Below are positions 1 to 7,362 of a stretch of 64,000 bases of DNA, piece by piece; position 1 is the stretch's first letter; every line of letters begins with the position of its first letter. Origin of the DNA: an uncultured bacterium (GTDB taxonomy: Bacteria; Hydrogenedentota; Hydrogenedentia; Hydrogenedentales; CAILVY01); assembly GCA_937951485.1 (NCBI GenBank), contig CALEDJ010000045.1, positions 1 to 64,000 on the forward strand, written 5' to 3'. The notes under the pieces are model-generated. The model ran no database searches. It saw only the letters and a list, made by a program, of their open reading frames with translations, and was not told the DNA's origin. The translations under genes and the position numbers were made by a program.

Positions 1-180
1 GAGGGGGTTTTTGGAAGGAACAAGGATGGCGTCTTACCCCGTCTCCCGGAGGGAGAGGGGGTTTTTGGAAGGAACAAGGATGGCGTCTTACCCCGTCTCC
101 CGGAGGGAGAGGGGGTTTTTGGAAGGAACAAGGATGGCGTCTTACCCCGTCTCCCGGAGGGAGAGGGGTGGGGTGAGGGA
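1..180. repeat. 54-bp tandem repeat, about three copies, with CTCTCCC-type hairpins
   Basis: Three nearly identical 54-bp units run from the window edge to just before the first gene. Each carries a short palindrome of the form CTCCCGGAGGGAG flanked by GGGG tracts. The array ends in GAGGGGTGGGGTGAGGG, a tail also found at the ends of the arrays near 10.5 kb and 31.0 kb. It may extend left of the window. No coding potential is apparent. Confidence 0.9.
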
Positions 181-1188
181 ATGAGATGTCTGCTGAAATC
201 CAGGTCCTTTCGTGGTCGCTTTTTATGCAAAGCATTTCCGGTCTGTACGGCAATGTTCCTTATCCTCGCGCCTGCTGCGTTTTCGCGCGCCGGCGGCGAA
301 GCGTTGTCGGGCGATCTGATGATATTCCATTCAGGGAGCCTGAGCGCGCCCATGGCGGAAATGACGGCGGCGTTCATGCAGATGCACCCCGGCGTCCGCG
401 TGTTGCGGGAGGCGGCGGGCGCGCGCGATTCGGCGCGCAAAATATCCGACTTGGGCCGAAAATGTGATGTGATGGCGTCCGCCGACTATGTGGTGATAGA
501 CACGCTGTTGATCCCGGAACATGCGGATTGGAACATCAGGTTCGCTGCGAATGAAATGGCGATCGCGTATCGCACAAAGAGCCGGTATGCCGACCAGATC
601 ACGGCGGAGAACTGGCACGGGATTCTGCTGCGCGATGATGTGGCGTTCGGCCGTTCGGACCCGAACGCCGACCCTTGCGGCTATCGCACCGTGCTCACCA
701 TGAAACTGGCGGAGGACTACTATCGGCGGCCGGGGCTTGCCGAACTGCTGCTTCGGAAAGACCGGCGTTACATGCGCCCGAAGGAGACGGATTTTCTGGC
801 GCTTCTGGAGGTCGGCGCGGTGGATTACGTCTTTCTGTATCGTTCCGTGGCCATGCAGCAGGGGCTGAAATGGATCGCGCTGCCCGACGAGATCAATTTG
901 GGAAACATAGCGCTTGCGGACCACTACGCCACGGTCAGCGTGGACATCTCGGGCAAGACGCCCCGCACGACAATGACGCAACGCGGTGAACCGATACTGT
1001 ACGGCGTAACCATTCCCCGCAACGCGCCGAATCCCGTCGCGGCGCTCGCTTTTGTCGCGTTCATGCTGGAGAAGGAGTGGGGGATGGCGATCATGGAACG
1101 CAATGGACAGCCGCCGGTCGTCCCTGCGCCGACGGACACCTTTGACAGGATACCGGAATCACTCAGGAAATATGCGCGCGCGCCATGA
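181..1188 (+). CDS. wtpA: Tungstate/molybdate ABC transporter substrate-binding protein (WtpA-type)
   Basis: Periplasmic or lipid-anchored binding protein that would deliver tungstate or molybdate to the permease encoded next. The 335-residue product has a basic N-terminus and hydrophobic stretch (about residues 18-35) consistent with a signal peptide. It has the HSGSL oxyanion-binding loop near residue 50 and the DPNADPCGYR motif near residue 160, which is characteristic of the WtpA branch rather than classical ModA. The start is preceded by GAGGGA. The stop overlaps the permease start by 4 bp (ATGA). The choice between tungstate and molybdate cannot be made from sequence, but the downstream Moco genes suit either. 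Confidence 0.9.
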   Translation: MRCLLKSRSFRGRFLCKAFPVCTAMFLILAPAAFSRAGGEALSGDLMIFHSGSLSAPMAEMTAAFMQMHPGVRVLREAAGARDSARKISDLGRKCDVMASADYVVIDTLLIPEHADWNIRFAANEMAIAYRTKSRYADQITAENWHGILLRDDVAFGRSDPNADPCGYRTVLTMKLAEDYYRRPGLAELLLRKDRRYMRPKETDFLALLEVGAVDYVFLYRSVAMQQGLKWIALPDEINLGNIALADHYATVSVDISGKTPRTTMTQRGEPILYGVTIPRNAPNPVAALAFVAFMLEKEWGMAIMERNGQPPVVPAPTDTFDRIPESLRKYARAP

Positions 1189-1988
1189 AACCATGTCCGG
1201 CACAAACACTGGGAGCCTTTGAACTGCTCTTCGCCTTTCTGGGCGGCGTGGTGCTGTTGTTCATCATCGCGCCGCTGGCGGGCATGGCCCTGCGGACGAC
1301 GTTTTCCGATCTGGCGCAGACGGCCGCCGACGCCGAGGTGCGCGGCAGCATCGCGCTGACCTTGTGGACCTCCATGGCGGCGACGCTGATCCTGGCCATC
1401 GCCGCGATCCCCTTCGCCTACCTGCTGGCGCGCCGCGATTTCCCGCTCAAGCGGCTGGTAACCGCCATCATTGATCTCCCGATTGTAATTCCCCACTCCG
1501 CGGCGGGCATCGCGATTCTGGGTATTGTTTCCGGTGACAGTTTCGGCGGCGTGGCGGTCCGACGGCTGGGCATCCAGTTTGTCGGCGGTCCCGCCGGGAT
1601 CATGACGGCGATGGCCTTTGTGAGCCTGCCGTTCCTCATCAACGCTGCGCGCGACGGCTTCGCGGCGGTGCCGGAACGCTACGAGAAGGCGGCACTGAGC
1701 CTGGGCGCATCGCCGGCGCGGGTCTTCTGCACCATCTCCGTGCCGCTCGCGTGGCGGGCGATACTCTCCGGGCTGATCCTCATGTGGGCGCGCGGCCTGA
1801 GCGAGTTCGGGGCGGTGGCCGTGGTGGCGTACCACCCCATCGTCACGCCGGTGCTCATCTATGAGCGTTTCGGCGCCTACGGCCTCAAGCACGCCCGTCC
1901 CATCGCCGTGCTGTTCATCGGCGTGTGCCTGATTCTGTTCGTTGTGGTGCGATTACTGGCGAGGCGGCAGACCAATGTTGCGCGTTGA
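1185..1988 (+). CDS. wtpB: Molybdate/tungstate ABC transporter permease (WtpB/ModB-type)
   Basis: Inner-membrane permease subunit, 267 residues with about six hydrophobic segments. The central cytoplasmic loop (about residues 160-190) has the EKAALSLGASPARVF region, which matches the EAA motif that docks on the ATPase. Translationally coupled to the binding protein through an ATGA overlap, and it overlaps the ATPase gene by 14 bp. Length and motif are normal for the family. Confidence 0.9.
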   Translation: MKPCPAQTLGAFELLFAFLGGVVLLFIIAPLAGMALRTTFSDLAQTAADAEVRGSIALTLWTSMAATLILAIAAIPFAYLLARRDFPLKRLVTAIIDLPIVIPHSAAGIAILGIVSGDSFGGVAVRRLGIQFVGGPAGIMTAMAFVSLPFLINAARDGFAAVPERYEKAALSLGASPARVFCTISVPLAWRAILSGLILMWARGLSEFGAVAVVAYHPIVTPVLIYERFGAYGLKHARPIAVLFIGVCLILFVVVRLLARRQTNVAR

Positions 1989-3036
1989 ACGCCTCAGCAT
2001 AGGCCTCGGCAACTTCGCTCTGCGCGATGTTTCGTTCGAGGTGAATACGGGCGACTATTTTGTCCTGCTTGGCGCATCCGGCGCGGGTAAGACCCTGTTG
2101 CTGGAAGCGTTGGCCGGTCTGGTGCGCCCCGATACAGGAAAAATCTTCTGGGACGATCGGGAAATCACGCTGACCCGGATACAGGACCGCGGTTTCGGGC
2201 TGGTGTATCAGCGGCAGGCGCTGTTCCCGCATCTGTCCGTTTACAACAATATCGCCTACGGGTTGCGGGCGCGGGGCATCCCCCGCCGCGACGTGGCCGC
2301 CCGGACGCGCGCGCTGGCGGCGGAGACCGGCGCGGAGGCGCTGCTCGACCGCATGCCGGGCACCCTCTCCGGGGGCGAGGCGCAGCGCGTCGCGATGGCG
2401 CGCGCGCTGGCCGTGGAACCGCGTTGCCTGCTGCTTGACGAGCCGCTCGCATCGCTCGACACCCAAGCCCGCGCGCAACTGCGCGCCCTCTTGCGCCGGA
2501 TCAACCGGCGCGGTCACACCATCATCCATGTGACGCACGACTACGAGGAAGCGGTGTCGCTGGCGTCGCGCGTGGGTATCATGGAAAACGGCGGCATCGC
2601 GCAGACCGGCGCGCCCCAGGATGTTTTTCAACATCCCGCCTCGGAGTTCGTCGCGCGATTCACCGGCATCCGCAACGTGTACCGGGGCCGACTGGTTCCC
2701 GCGAAAAGCGGCGCGGGCGGCACCCCGGGTTTTGTGATCGGCGATGTTTCCCTGACGGTGCTGACCGACGCGCCGCCGGGGCCTGGGTTCCTTGTCGTGC
2801 GCAGCGAGGACGTGGTCGTTTCATCGGAAAAAATTGAGAGCAGCGCGCAGAACGTTCTGCATGGCATGGTGACGGAGGTAACGCCGGCGCGACTGGGCGT
2901 CGAGATCAGCGTGGACGCCGGCGTGCCGGTGATGGCGTGGGTGACCCGCGAATCGGCGACGCGGCTGCAATTGCGGCCGGGAACGCCGGTTTGGGTGAGT
3001 TTCAAGGCCTCTGCGGCCTGCTTTATCGAGGAATGA
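1975..3036 (+). CDS. wtpC: Molybdate/tungstate ABC transporter ATPase (WtpC/ModC-type)
   Basis: ATPase subunit of the oxyanion importer. Visible elements are Walker A GASGAGKT (about residue 33), Q-loop region, signature LSGGEAQR (about 131), Walker B LLLDEP (about 152) and the switch His in HVTHDYEEA. The C-terminal roughly 80 residues form a TOBE/MOP-like domain that in relatives binds molybdate. I place the start at the ATG of MLRVERLSIG, 33 bases inside the longest reading frame, because ATPases of this family begin here and the longer version has no family-like sequence. It overlaps the permease gene. Confidence 0.9.
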   Translation: MLRVERLSIGLGNFALRDVSFEVNTGDYFVLLGASGAGKTLLLEALAGLVRPDTGKIFWDDREITLTRIQDRGFGLVYQRQALFPHLSVYNNIAYGLRARGIPRRDVAARTRALAAETGAEALLDRMPGTLSGGEAQRVAMARALAVEPRCLLLDEPLASLDTQARAQLRALLRRINRRGHTIIHVTHDYEEAVSLASRVGIMENGGIAQTGAPQDVFQHPASEFVARFTGIRNVYRGRLVPAKSGAGGTPGFVIGDVSLTVLTDAPPGPGFLVVRSEDVVVSSEKIESSAQNVLHGMVTEVTPARLGVEISVDAGVPVMAWVTRESATRLQLRPGTPVWVSFKASAACFIEE

Positions 3037-3037
3037 C

Positions 3038-3601
3038 ATGATTGACGCACCGCACATGCTGTTGATCGGTTCCGCCGGACGCAACTCCGGGAAAACCACC
3101 TTTGCCTGCGCCCTCATCGAAAGACTGTCCGGCGCACACGCTCTTGTCGCCGCCAAGGTCACCACCATTCAGGACCGTGAAGAGGTCTGCCCGCGCGGCG
3201 GCGAAGGGTGCGGGGTCTGCGCGGATTTTGAGGACGCATGCAGCATCACGGAGGAGCAGGTGCGCGGCGGCGCGAAAGATACGCAGCGCCTGCTCGGCGC
3301 AGGCGCGCGGGCGGTGTACTGGCTGCGGGTGCGAAGGGAGCATCTGGCGGAGGGGGCCGCCGCGCTCATGGAGCGCATCGGGCCGGATGTCCCGATTATC
3401 TGCGAATCCAACAGCCTGCGCCGGGTGCTCGCGCCCGGATGCTTCCTCTTGTTTCGCCATGCCGACACGACGACCATCAAAGCATCCGCGCGCGCGGTGC
3501 TTTCGTTTGTGGACAGAACCGTGCTGTGGGACGGTGCCTGCTTCGACCTCGATGTCGCCGATGTGACCTGGTCTCACAACCGCTGGAGAATCACCGCGTG
3601 A
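3038..3601 (+). CDS. P-loop NTPase, MobB-like, with a four-cysteine motif
   Basis: 187-residue cytosolic protein beginning with a P-loop, GSAGRNSGKT (residues 11-20), as in MobB proteins that bind GTP during molybdopterin dinucleotide formation. Starts 2 bp after the transporter ATPase, so it belongs to the same operon. Unusual is a cluster C51-x6-C58-x2-C61-x6-C68 directly after the first strand/helix region, which could hold a metal or Fe-S centre. I know of no characterised MobB with this arrangement. A role in Moco maturation is inferred from the P-loop and the neighbours, not from a clear full-length match. Confidence 0.7.
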   Translation: MIDAPHMLLIGSAGRNSGKTTFACALIERLSGAHALVAAKVTTIQDREEVCPRGGEGCGVCADFEDACSITEEQVRGGAKDTQRLLGAGARAVYWLRVRREHLAEGAAALMERIGPDVPIICESNSLRRVLAPGCFLLFRHADTTTIKASARAVLSFVDRTVLWDGACFDLDVADVTWSHNRWRITA

Positions 3602-3654
3602 TGATTAAGAGCCTATTTGTTCGTGTTCGGTCAAGTGCCGGATTTAACGCACCT

Positions 3655-3732
3655 GGATTCCCGCTTTCGCGGGAAAGACAAGAAAAACATGGCGTTTCGC
3701 GACCTCCGTCATTCCCGCGAAAGCGGGCATCC
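3655..3732. repeat. 78-bp inverted repeat (TTCCCGCGAAAGCGGGA type)
   Basis: Two 21-bp arms, GGATTCCCGCTTTCGCGGGAA and its near-perfect reverse complement (20 of 21), flank a 36-bp centre. Each arm is itself a short hairpin. It sits in the only sizeable gap (3602-3803) of the molybdenum block, between the MobB-like gene and moeA. Sequences of this type are common dispersed REP-like repeats in many bacteria. Confidence 0.8.
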
Positions 3733-3803
3733 AGAAACACCCGCGCTACGTTACTCTGCGGGAATGCCGTGATGAGTGATATCTCCCTGAATGACGGAAA
3801 ACC

Positions 3804-5006
3804 ATGACGAGAAAGTCTGAAAATCCGATGATTCCCTTTGAAAAGGCCTTTGAGATCGTGATGTCGCGGGCGCGGCCCCTCGATGTGGAGACCGTGGCGC
3901 TGGAGGAGGCGCTGCACCGCATACTCGCGGAGGATGTGCGGTCGGATGTGGACATGCCGCCGTTCGACAAGTCGGCGATGGACGGCTACGCCTGCCGCCG
4001 CGCGGATTTGCAGCAGGAACTCATCGTGCTGGAGACGATTCAGGCGGGAACGCCGCCGAGATACGCCGTCGGCCCGGGACAATGCGCGAAGATCATGACC
4101 GGCGCGATGCTGCCGGAGGGCGCGGACTGCGTATTCATGGTCGAGGACGCGGAAACGCCCCGCGAGGACGTGGTGCGTTTCACGGGGGGGAACACCAAGG
4201 ACAACATTTGTTTCCGGGGCGAAGACATTCGCGCGGGCGACGTTGTGCTGCGCGCGGGCGCGCGGATCGGCGCACAGCACATCGCCGTGCTGGCGTCGGC
4301 GGGATGTGCGCGGCCGCGCGTGTACCGCCGGGTGCGCGTCGGCATCATCGCGACCGGGGACGAACTGGTCGAGCCGTCGGAGCGTCCCGGGCCGGGCCAA
4401 ATTCGCAGCAGCAACGGCCCACAACTCTTCGCGCAGACACAGCACGCCGACGCGCTGCCCACGTACTACGGTATCGTTCGGGATACGGAAGAAGCCATTG
4501 ATGCATCCCTGAAGCATGCCCTGGCCGAGAACGACGTCGTGCTGCTTTCCGGCGGGGTTTCCAAAGGAGATTTTGATTTTGTGCCGGGAGTCATGCAGCG
4601 TAACGACATCGAAATCCTTTTCGATGCGATTGCCATGAAACCGGGCAAACCGACAACCTTCGGCGTGTCAGCGACGAAATACTGTTTCGGGTTGCCGGGA
4701 AACCCCGTCTCGTCGTTTATCCAGTTCGAGGCGCTGGTGAAACCGTTTCTGTACAAACTGACGGGGCATGATTTCCTGGAGATGCAGCCGGTCCTGCCGC
4801 TGGCGGCGCGGCTGAACCCAGGCCGGGTCGAACGCGCCACGTGGCTGCCCGTGTGCGTCGGGGCGGACGGCCGCGTGCGGCCTGTGAAGTACCACGGCTC
4901 CGCGCACATTCATGCGCTGTGCGGCGCAGACGGGATCATCATGATCCCTGCCGGGTCAGACGTGCTGGAGGAAGGGAGCCTGGTCCGTGTTCGACTGCTT
5001 CGGTAG
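3804..5006 (+). CDS. moeA: Molybdopterin molybdenumtransferase MoeA
   Basis: Inserts molybdate into adenylylated molybdopterin. 400 residues, normal for the family. Motifs include SAMDGYA near residue 55, a GDELV loop near 190, SGGVSKGDFD near 250 and GLPGNPVSSF near 295, followed by the C-terminal beta-barrel domain IV. The annotated start is the upstream ATG; an alternative ATG at 3828 (MIPFEKAFEIV) aligns better with shorter MoeA proteins. The 3' end overlaps moaA by 20 bp. Confidence 0.93.
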   Translation: MTRKSENPMIPFEKAFEIVMSRARPLDVETVALEEALHRILAEDVRSDVDMPPFDKSAMDGYACRRADLQQELIVLETIQAGTPPRYAVGPGQCAKIMTGAMLPEGADCVFMVEDAETPREDVVRFTGGNTKDNICFRGEDIRAGDVVLRAGARIGAQHIAVLASAGCARPRVYRRVRVGIIATGDELVEPSERPGPGQIRSSNGPQLFAQTQHADALPTYYGIVRDTEEAIDASLKHALAENDVVLLSGGVSKGDFDFVPGVMQRNDIEILFDAIAMKPGKPTTFGVSATKYCFGLPGNPVSSFIQFEALVKPFLYKLTGHDFLEMQPVLPLAARLNPGRVERATWLPVCVGADGRVRPVKYHGSAHIHALCGADGIIMIPAGSDVLEEGSLVRVRLLR

Positions 5007-5784
5007 AAAGATAGACTATCTCCGGGTCTCGGTGACCGACCGGTGCAACCTGCGGTGTGCCTATTGCATGGCCGAAGAAGGCATTGCGCTTTTGCGTCAT
5101 GAGGACATACTGCGTTTCGAGGAGATCGCCGGGGTGGTGCGGGAGGCGGTCGCGATAGGCGTGACGAAGGTGCGGCTGACCGGCGGCGAACCGCTTGTAC
5201 GCCGCGGCATCGTCACGCTGGTCGCCATGCTGCACGCGATAGATGGCATCGAAGATTTGGCGATGACCACCAACGGTATTCGGCTCGCCGAATACGCCGA
5301 CGCGCTGGCGCGGGCGGGGCTGCGCCGTGTCAATGTCAGCCTGGATGCCGTGGACCCCGCCCACTATGCGGCCATCACGCGCGGCGGCGATGTGCGGGCT
5401 GTTTTTGACGGCATTCGCGCGGCGCGGCGCGCCGGACTGAACCCCGTGAAACTCAACTGCGTCATTCAGGAGACTCCGGAGGAGCCGGACGCCCGGGCCG
5501 TGGCTGCCTATGCGGCAGCGGAAAACCTGGAAGTACGCTATATCCGGCGGATGAACCTGGCGGAAGGCGAGTTTTCCGTCGTGATTGGCGGCAGCGGCGG
5601 CGATTGCGTGCATTGCAACCGCCTGCGCCTGTCCAGCGACGGCATGGTGCGCCCCTGTCTGTTCAGCGATATCGGTTTCAGTGTGCGCGAACTGGGTCCC
5701 CGCGAGGCTCTTCTCCGGGCTATCGGCGAAAAACCGGAATGCGGGAGCAGCAGTCACGCCCATTTCCACACGATTGGAGGATGA
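4987..5784 (+). CDS. moaA: GTP 3',8-cyclase MoaA, short form
   Basis: Radical-SAM enzyme for the first step of molybdopterin synthesis. It has the N-terminal cluster C20-x3-C24-x2-C27, TGGEP near residue 61, the second cluster cysteines C207, C210 and C224 in CVHCNRLRL...RPC, the CNRLR arginines that bind GTP, and the C-terminal Gly-Gly. At 265 residues it is about 60 shorter than usual. The missing part lies between the end of the barrel (RYIRRMNL) and the second cluster. The start is GTG inside moeA. All recognisable catalytic residues remain, so it is probably active. Confidence 0.9.
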   Translation: MFDCFGRKIDYLRVSVTDRCNLRCAYCMAEEGIALLRHEDILRFEEIAGVVREAVAIGVTKVRLTGGEPLVRRGIVTLVAMLHAIDGIEDLAMTTNGIRLAEYADALARAGLRRVNVSLDAVDPAHYAAITRGGDVRAVFDGIRAARRAGLNPVKLNCVIQETPEEPDARAVAAYAAAENLEVRYIRRMNLAEGEFSVVIGGSGGDCVHCNRLRLSSDGMVRPCLFSDIGFSVRELGPREALLRAIGEKPECGSSSHAHFHTIGG

Positions 5785-5786
5785 TG

Positions 5787-6233
5787 ATGAGCGGCTTGAC
5801 ACATGTGGACGACCAGGGCCGCGCGCGCATGGTGGATGTGGGCGCGAAGCCGGTGCAGCGCCGCGTGGCGCGCGCGCGCGGGCGCATCCGCATGGCGCCG
5901 GAAACGGCGGCACGCATCGCCGAGAACGCCATGAAGAAAGGCGATGTGCTCACGGTGGCCGAAGTCGCGGGCGTTCAGGCCGCCAAGCAGACCGCCGCGT
6001 TGATCCCCCTCTGCCACACGGTGCGCTGCACCGACATCCAGGTGCGGGCGCGGCTGGACGCCGACGCCGTCATGGTGGAAAGCGAAGTCGCCGCGATGGA
6101 CCGCACCGGCGTGGAGATGGAAGCGTTGACTGCGGTTTGCGTCGCCCTGCTCACGGTGTACGACATGTGCAAGGCGGTGGACAAGACGATGATGATCGGC
6201 GATATCGTGCTGGCGGAGAAATCAAAGGAATGA
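5787..6233 (+). CDS. moaC: Cyclic pyranopterin monophosphate synthase MoaC
   Basis: Acts after MoaA to form cyclic pyranopterin monophosphate. 148 residues, typical length. Contains PLCHT (about residue 75), the VEMEALTAV segment and the DMCKAVDK motif with the catalytic lysines. Three consecutive ATG codons follow the moaA stop; I chose the third (5787), 6 bases after TTGGAGG, though 5784 is almost as good. Gap to moaA is 2 bp, so the genes are co-translated. Confidence 0.93.
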   Translation: MSGLTHVDDQGRARMVDVGAKPVQRRVARARGRIRMAPETAARIAENAMKKGDVLTVAEVAGVQAAKQTAALIPLCHTVRCTDIQVRARLDADAVMVESEVAAMDRTGVEMEALTAVCVALLTVYDMCKAVDKTMMIGDIVLAEKSKE

Positions 6234-6237
6234 AGGC

Positions 6238-6327
6238 GGACCAGTCGGACGGGTCGGACCAGTCGGACGGGTCGGACCAGTCGGACGGGTCGGACCAGTC
6301 GGACGGGTCGGACCAGTCGGACGGGTC
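6238..6327. repeat. 18-bp tandem repeat, five copies
   Basis: Five copies of GGACCAGTCGGACGGGTC sit between moaC and the MOSC-MogA gene. The unit is itself built from GTCGGAC half-units. 18 is a multiple of three, but no gene is seen to use it as coding sequence. A related fragment, GTGGTCCGACATGTCCGAC, occurs near 54.44 kb. Confidence 0.95.
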
Positions 6328-6354
6328 CGACCCCGAAATAAGGAACCCAATCCC

Positions 6355-7293
6355 ATGCAACAAGGCAGCGTCGTCTCGGTAAATATCTCCACGCAGCGGG
6401 GCACCTGCAAGGAACCTGTGCCGGAGATCGCGATCAACGAGCGGGGCGTCGCGGGCGACGCCCACGCGGACGACTGGCACCGGCAGGTGAGCCTGCTCGC
6501 CCTCGAAAGCATCGAGCGTTTTGGTGACGCAGCAGGCCGCACGTTCCATCCCGGCGATTTCGCCGAGAACATCACCACGCAGGGGATTGATCTCGTGGAG
6601 GCCGCACCGCTCGACCGGTTCCGGATTGGTCCGTCAGTGGAAATCGAGGTGACGCAACGCGGCAAGAAATGCCACGGTGACGGCTGCGCCATCTATCAGG
6701 AGGTCGGGCAATGTGTCATGCCCAAAGAAGGCATCTTCTGCCGGGTGCTCCGGGCAGGGACGGTGACGCCGCGCATGCCCGTTGTCTATGAGCCGCGCAC
6801 GTTGCGTTGCCGGGTCATCACCTTGAGCGATCGCGCCAGCAGGGGCATCTATGCCGATCGTAGCGGTCCTCACGTGCGGGAACGGCTGGAAAAATTCGCC
6901 GGCGCCAATCGCTGGCGTCTGGAATTGGGGACGGCGGTGCTGCCGGACGATGCCGTGAGGCTGCGCGACGCCCTGACCGCTGCACGCGACGCCGGCGAAG
7001 ACCTCATCATCACCACCGGCGGCACCGGCATCGGCCCCCGCGACATCGCGCCGGATGTCGTCACCGCACTGGCCGACAGAACCATCCCCGGCATCATGGA
7101 GCGCATCCGCGCAAAATACGCGGCCAGCAACCCCAGAGCGCTGTTGAGCCGATCCGTCGCCGCGATGATCGGTCAGAGCCTCGTGTTCACCCTGCCGGGC
7201 AGCCTCAACGCCGTGGACGAATACCTCGACGAAATCGAAAAGACCCTCGAACACGCCCTTTTCATGGTTCGCGGCCTCGACGTGCATCACTGA
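6355..7293 (+). CDS. MOSC domain-MogA fusion protein
   Basis: 312-residue fusion. Residues 1 to about 145 are a MOSC domain with GDAHADDWHRQVSLLA and the Cys-containing KKCHGDGC region, the sulfur-handling fold related to Moco sulfurases. Residues about 150-312 are a MogA/MoaB domain with TLSDRASRG, TTGGTGIGPRD and the LPGS loop, which adenylates molybdopterin. It therefore joins the MogA step to a domain of less certain function. It is separated from moaC by the 18-bp repeats and preceded by AAGGAA. Such fusions are known in other anaerobes. Confidence 0.88.
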   Translation: MQQGSVVSVNISTQRGTCKEPVPEIAINERGVAGDAHADDWHRQVSLLALESIERFGDAAGRTFHPGDFAENITTQGIDLVEAAPLDRFRIGPSVEIEVTQRGKKCHGDGCAIYQEVGQCVMPKEGIFCRVLRAGTVTPRMPVVYEPRTLRCRVITLSDRASRGIYADRSGPHVRERLEKFAGANRWRLELGTAVLPDDAVRLRDALTAARDAGEDLIITTGGTGIGPRDIAPDVVTALADRTIPGIMERIRAKYAASNPRALLSRSVAAMIGQSLVFTLPGSLNAVDEYLDEIEKTLEHALFMVRGLDVHH

Positions 7294-7362
7294 GTTCTTG
7301 TCCGGAGGCGGGGGCGGGCGCTATGCTGAACGGGCTGGGTGGCGGATGAGGACAGGGCGACC

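Noticed and set aside
1..180. Molybdenum-cofactor riboswitch upstream of the molybdenum operon
   Set aside because: The available upstream sequence is only the 54-bp tandem repeat. A Moco riboswitch fold could not be recognised.
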